In this document: positions 13,382 to 14,192 of the stretch, piece by piece
Numbering within the stretch: position 1 is the stretch's first letter
Layout of the letters: each line of letters opens with the position of its first letter
DNA from: Alphaproteobacteria bacterium
GTDB lineage: Bacteria; Pseudomonadota; Alphaproteobacteria; UBA8366; GCA-2717185
Length of the DNA: 14,192 nucleotides
NCBI GenBank assembly: GCA_016764135.1
Contig: JAESSL010000147.1
Span: forward strand, 1 to 14,192
Direction: 5' to 3'
The notes under the pieces: model-generated
The model's input: only the letters and a program-made list of their open reading frames with translations
Told to the model about the DNA's origin: nothing
The model's database searches: none
Position numbers and translations under genes: made by a program

Positions 13382-14192
13382 ATGCGTCGCTCGATATGTC
13401 GGTGGATGTTGTGCGCTACAATGGAGGTGTGATTCGAAAGGCCGGATTGCGCGCGGTCTTGTCGAATGGCGCTATCACGCTGGACCGGGCGTCGGCGCTG
13501 TTTCCGGGCGGGTCCGATGTGTCGATGTTCGGTTTTCTAGAAACAATCGATGGCGCGCCGCACTTTGAAGGCGAAGTGGCCGCTGCGTCTGACAATCTTC
13601 GCGCGGTGCTGGACTGGCTGTCCATAGATACCAGTGGCGTGTCAAAAGATCACCTGCGGGGTTTTTCGTACGCCAGTAAGGTCAAGGCGACGCCGCAGGA
13701 CATCGAAGTAACGGATATCAATATCCGCCTCGACGCCAGCACCATGACCGGCGCCTTAGCGTTAGCATTGCGCGAACGCCCTGGAATTGGGCTGCGTCTG
13801 GAGATCGATCGGCTCAATCTTGATAGTTACAGGGATCAGAGCGGAGCCGGGAACAGTCTCTTAAAACCGAACTCTGCGAAATCCAACTCGGCGCAACCGA
13901 ACCCGGTAACGACGACGGCAACCTCTGGAAAGGCCGCGACGGTGTCGAAAGGCGTTCCGGTTTTGAACGCTTTTGACGCCAATTTTGACTTTCAGGTGGA
14001 TCGACTAACCCTCCAGGGTGCGACGTTCCGCAAGCTGAAGACCGTCGGGTTGCTGGTGGGGGGCGACCTTACCTTGCGTCGGTTCAGCGTCGTTGACGCG
14101 ATGGGCGTCGCCGCGACGGTGTCGGGCGATCTGAAGGGGCTCGACGACACGCCGTCCTACGCCTTGAACTATGACGTAACCGGGAAAGACCC
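13264..14192 (+). CDS. AsmA-family protein, continuation in a shifted frame, cut by the window edge
   Basis: From 13264 the frame SAPEASPETTTSTASPAKAGSKD...AFELPKHLNASLDMSVDVVRYNG runs to the right edge without a stop (309 codons). It has a low-complexity Ser/Thr/Ala linker, then AsmA-type beta-strand repeats (AITLDRASALFPGGSDVSMFG, LRLEIDRLNLDSY, VDRLTLQGATFRKLKTVGLLVGGDLTLRRFSV). It is clearly the rest of the AsmA gene, offset by one base. It has no start of its own near the junction; the first in-frame ATG is 13396, with no clear ribosome-binding site. Whether it is translated depends on whether the missing base is real. Confidence 0.75.

Overview
The window looks like chromosome from an alphaproteobacterium, probably an uncultured or marine Rhodospirillales-type lineage. 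This rests on protein flavour (AatA-type aminotransferase, EF-G paralog with a DCPGS motif, DUF1194 and DUF6134 proteins, AsmA) and on moderately high GC; no rRNA or other taxonomic marker is present. No tRNA, CRISPR array, insertion sequence or phage gene was seen. Most genes lie on the + strand; one (vWA/DUF1194) is on the - strand.

Layout. 3-182: 3' end of a DsrE-family gene. 201-977: a SAM-dependent methyltransferase related to arsenite methyltransferases. Its reading frame runs through an in-frame TGA (804-806) where relatives carry a conserved Cys, and a bacterial SECIS-like stem-loop sits just after the TGA. I read it as a selenoprotein. A terminator hairpin follows. 1130-2335: a class III (CaiB/BaiF) CoA-transferase gene interrupted by one TAA, followed by a CitE-like lyase (2378-3295); together these look like a CoA-ester (C4/C5 acid) catabolic pair. 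3303-4498: a candidate promoter, four tandem 20-bp units each carrying a ribosome-binding site and start codon, then merF-like mercury transporter, a GDCCVxC Cys-rich protein and a UbiX-type flavin prenyltransferase. 4688-5890: aspartate-type aminotransferase with a good intrinsic terminator. 6130-8154: EF-G-like GTPase lacking the catalytic His. 8283-9062: FAH/MhpD-type hydratase, whose 3' end overlaps the convergent vWA-domain DUF1194 gene. 10055-10738: exported DUF6134 protein with a TTG start. 10816-12210: FAD-linked D-lactate/glycolate-type dehydrogenase. 12257 to the right edge: AsmA-family protein with a one-base frameshift.

The most interesting material is (a) the putative selenocysteine methyltransferase with its SECIS-like element beside a DsrE gene, and (b) the merF/GDCCVxC pair behind a repeated ribosome-binding-site array. 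Both concern Cys/Sec proteins likely to handle thiophilic elements (As, Hg, Se, S), and the GDCCVxC family is itself one I recall as having selenoprotein members. The other two interrupted genes (TAA in the CoA transferase, -1 in AsmA) could be real mutations or assembly/base-call errors. They warn that an in-frame stop alone is not proof of recoding; the case for Sec rests on the Cys alignment and the hairpin.
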